A stretch of DNA of 64,000 bases from Atriophallophorus winterbourni. Its lineage: Eukaryota; Platyhelminthes; Trematoda; Plagiorchiida; Microphallidae. The notes under the pieces are model-generated. The model ran no database searches, had not been told where the DNA came from, and was given only the letters and a program-made list of their open reading frames with translations. Below, piece by piece: positions 63,830 through 64,000 of the stretch. The stretch lies in NCBI GenBank assembly GCA_013407085.1, contig JACCGJ010009902.1:62001-126000 (forward strand), in the 5' to 3' direction. The position numbers and the translations under genes are program-made. Position 1 is the stretch's first letter. Each line of letters starts with the position of its first letter.

Positions 63830-64000
63830 ACTCAGCGACACTGCAAATTCCCAACTCGTTATCATTTACCGCTCGCCATCATCCGAAAGCTCATTCAATG
63901 ATAAGCTAATCGAATCCTTGCAACACATCACAAGATGCCAGACTACGCAATTGCTGATCATTGGCGATTTTAATCTCCCGCATCTGTTTTCAAGAGGTGA
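63830..64000 (+). pseudogene. LINE endonuclease fragment, runs off the window
   Basis: Frame at 63856-63999 reads LVIIYRSPSSESSFNDKL, IESLQHITRC and QLLIIGDFNLPHLFSRG; LLIIGDFNLP is the endonuclease DxN block of CR1-type LINEs. The rest lies outside the window, so whether it is intact cannot be told. Confidence 0.75.

Noticed and set aside
1..64000. tRNA, rRNA and snRNA genes
   Set aside because: No cloverleaf with A and B boxes and no rRNA or snRNA core sequence noticed on either strand.

Overview
The window is eukaryotic nuclear DNA, most likely from a parasitic flatworm (trematode or diphyllobothriid-type cestode; I cannot choose between them from sequence alone). The reasons are the mix of elements (BEL/Pao, CsRn1-like Ty3/Gypsy with the C-YYH-RRFG Gag finger, CR1-like and RTE-like LINEs, a Penelope-like RT), a SINE-like repeat scattered through the introns, and one conserved animal gene with short exons and repeat-filled introns.

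Layout. 1-20.9 kb is a graveyard of mobile elements: a foldback repeat carrying a LINE endonuclease remnant, a rearranged BEL/Pao element (about 1.9-7.7 kb), repeats carrying hammerhead-ribozyme-like motifs (three copies), a Penelope-like RT fragment (13.0 kb), a second copy of the first 3.5 kb (13.78-17.29 kb) and a minus-strand Ty3/Gypsy remnant (18.25-20.96 kb). 21.1-24.2 kb is a Ty3/Gypsy deletion derivative with two LTRs and a target-site duplication (TSD); a 71-base stretch inside its gag looks like a spliceosomal intron. 25.3-37 kb is a CR1-like LINE broken by two insertions: a Ty3/Gypsy element (28.57-32.72 kb, 5-bp TSD), itself hit by an RTE-like LINE (29.28-30.66 kb, 11-bp TSD), and a near full-length minus-strand RTE-like LINE (33.0-36.2 kb). 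37.1-40.4 kb is a nearly intact RTE-like LINE. 40.4-45.7 kb holds LINE tails and many SINE copies.

The only host gene I can support is at 45,759-57,600 (+): eight exons with canonical splice sites that join in frame into a complete 313-residue mitochondrial 2-oxoglutarate/malate carrier (SLC25A11 type). Its introns hold SINEs, LINE 3' ends and a LINE RT remnant. Downstream (57.6-64 kb) are more SINEs, LINE 3' ends, a 306-bp hammerhead-like element with a 14-bp TSD, an inverted-repeat element and, at the very end, a LINE endonuclease fragment running out of the window.

How the parts relate: the SINE's last ~38 bases resemble the 3' end of the RTE-like LINE at 37-40 kb, and SINE TSDs (10-12 bp) match that kind of LINE's TSD, so the LINE machinery probably moves the SINE. 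The hammerhead-like repeats may depend on Penelope-like elements, of which one RT fragment is present. No tRNA, rRNA or CRISPR array was seen.
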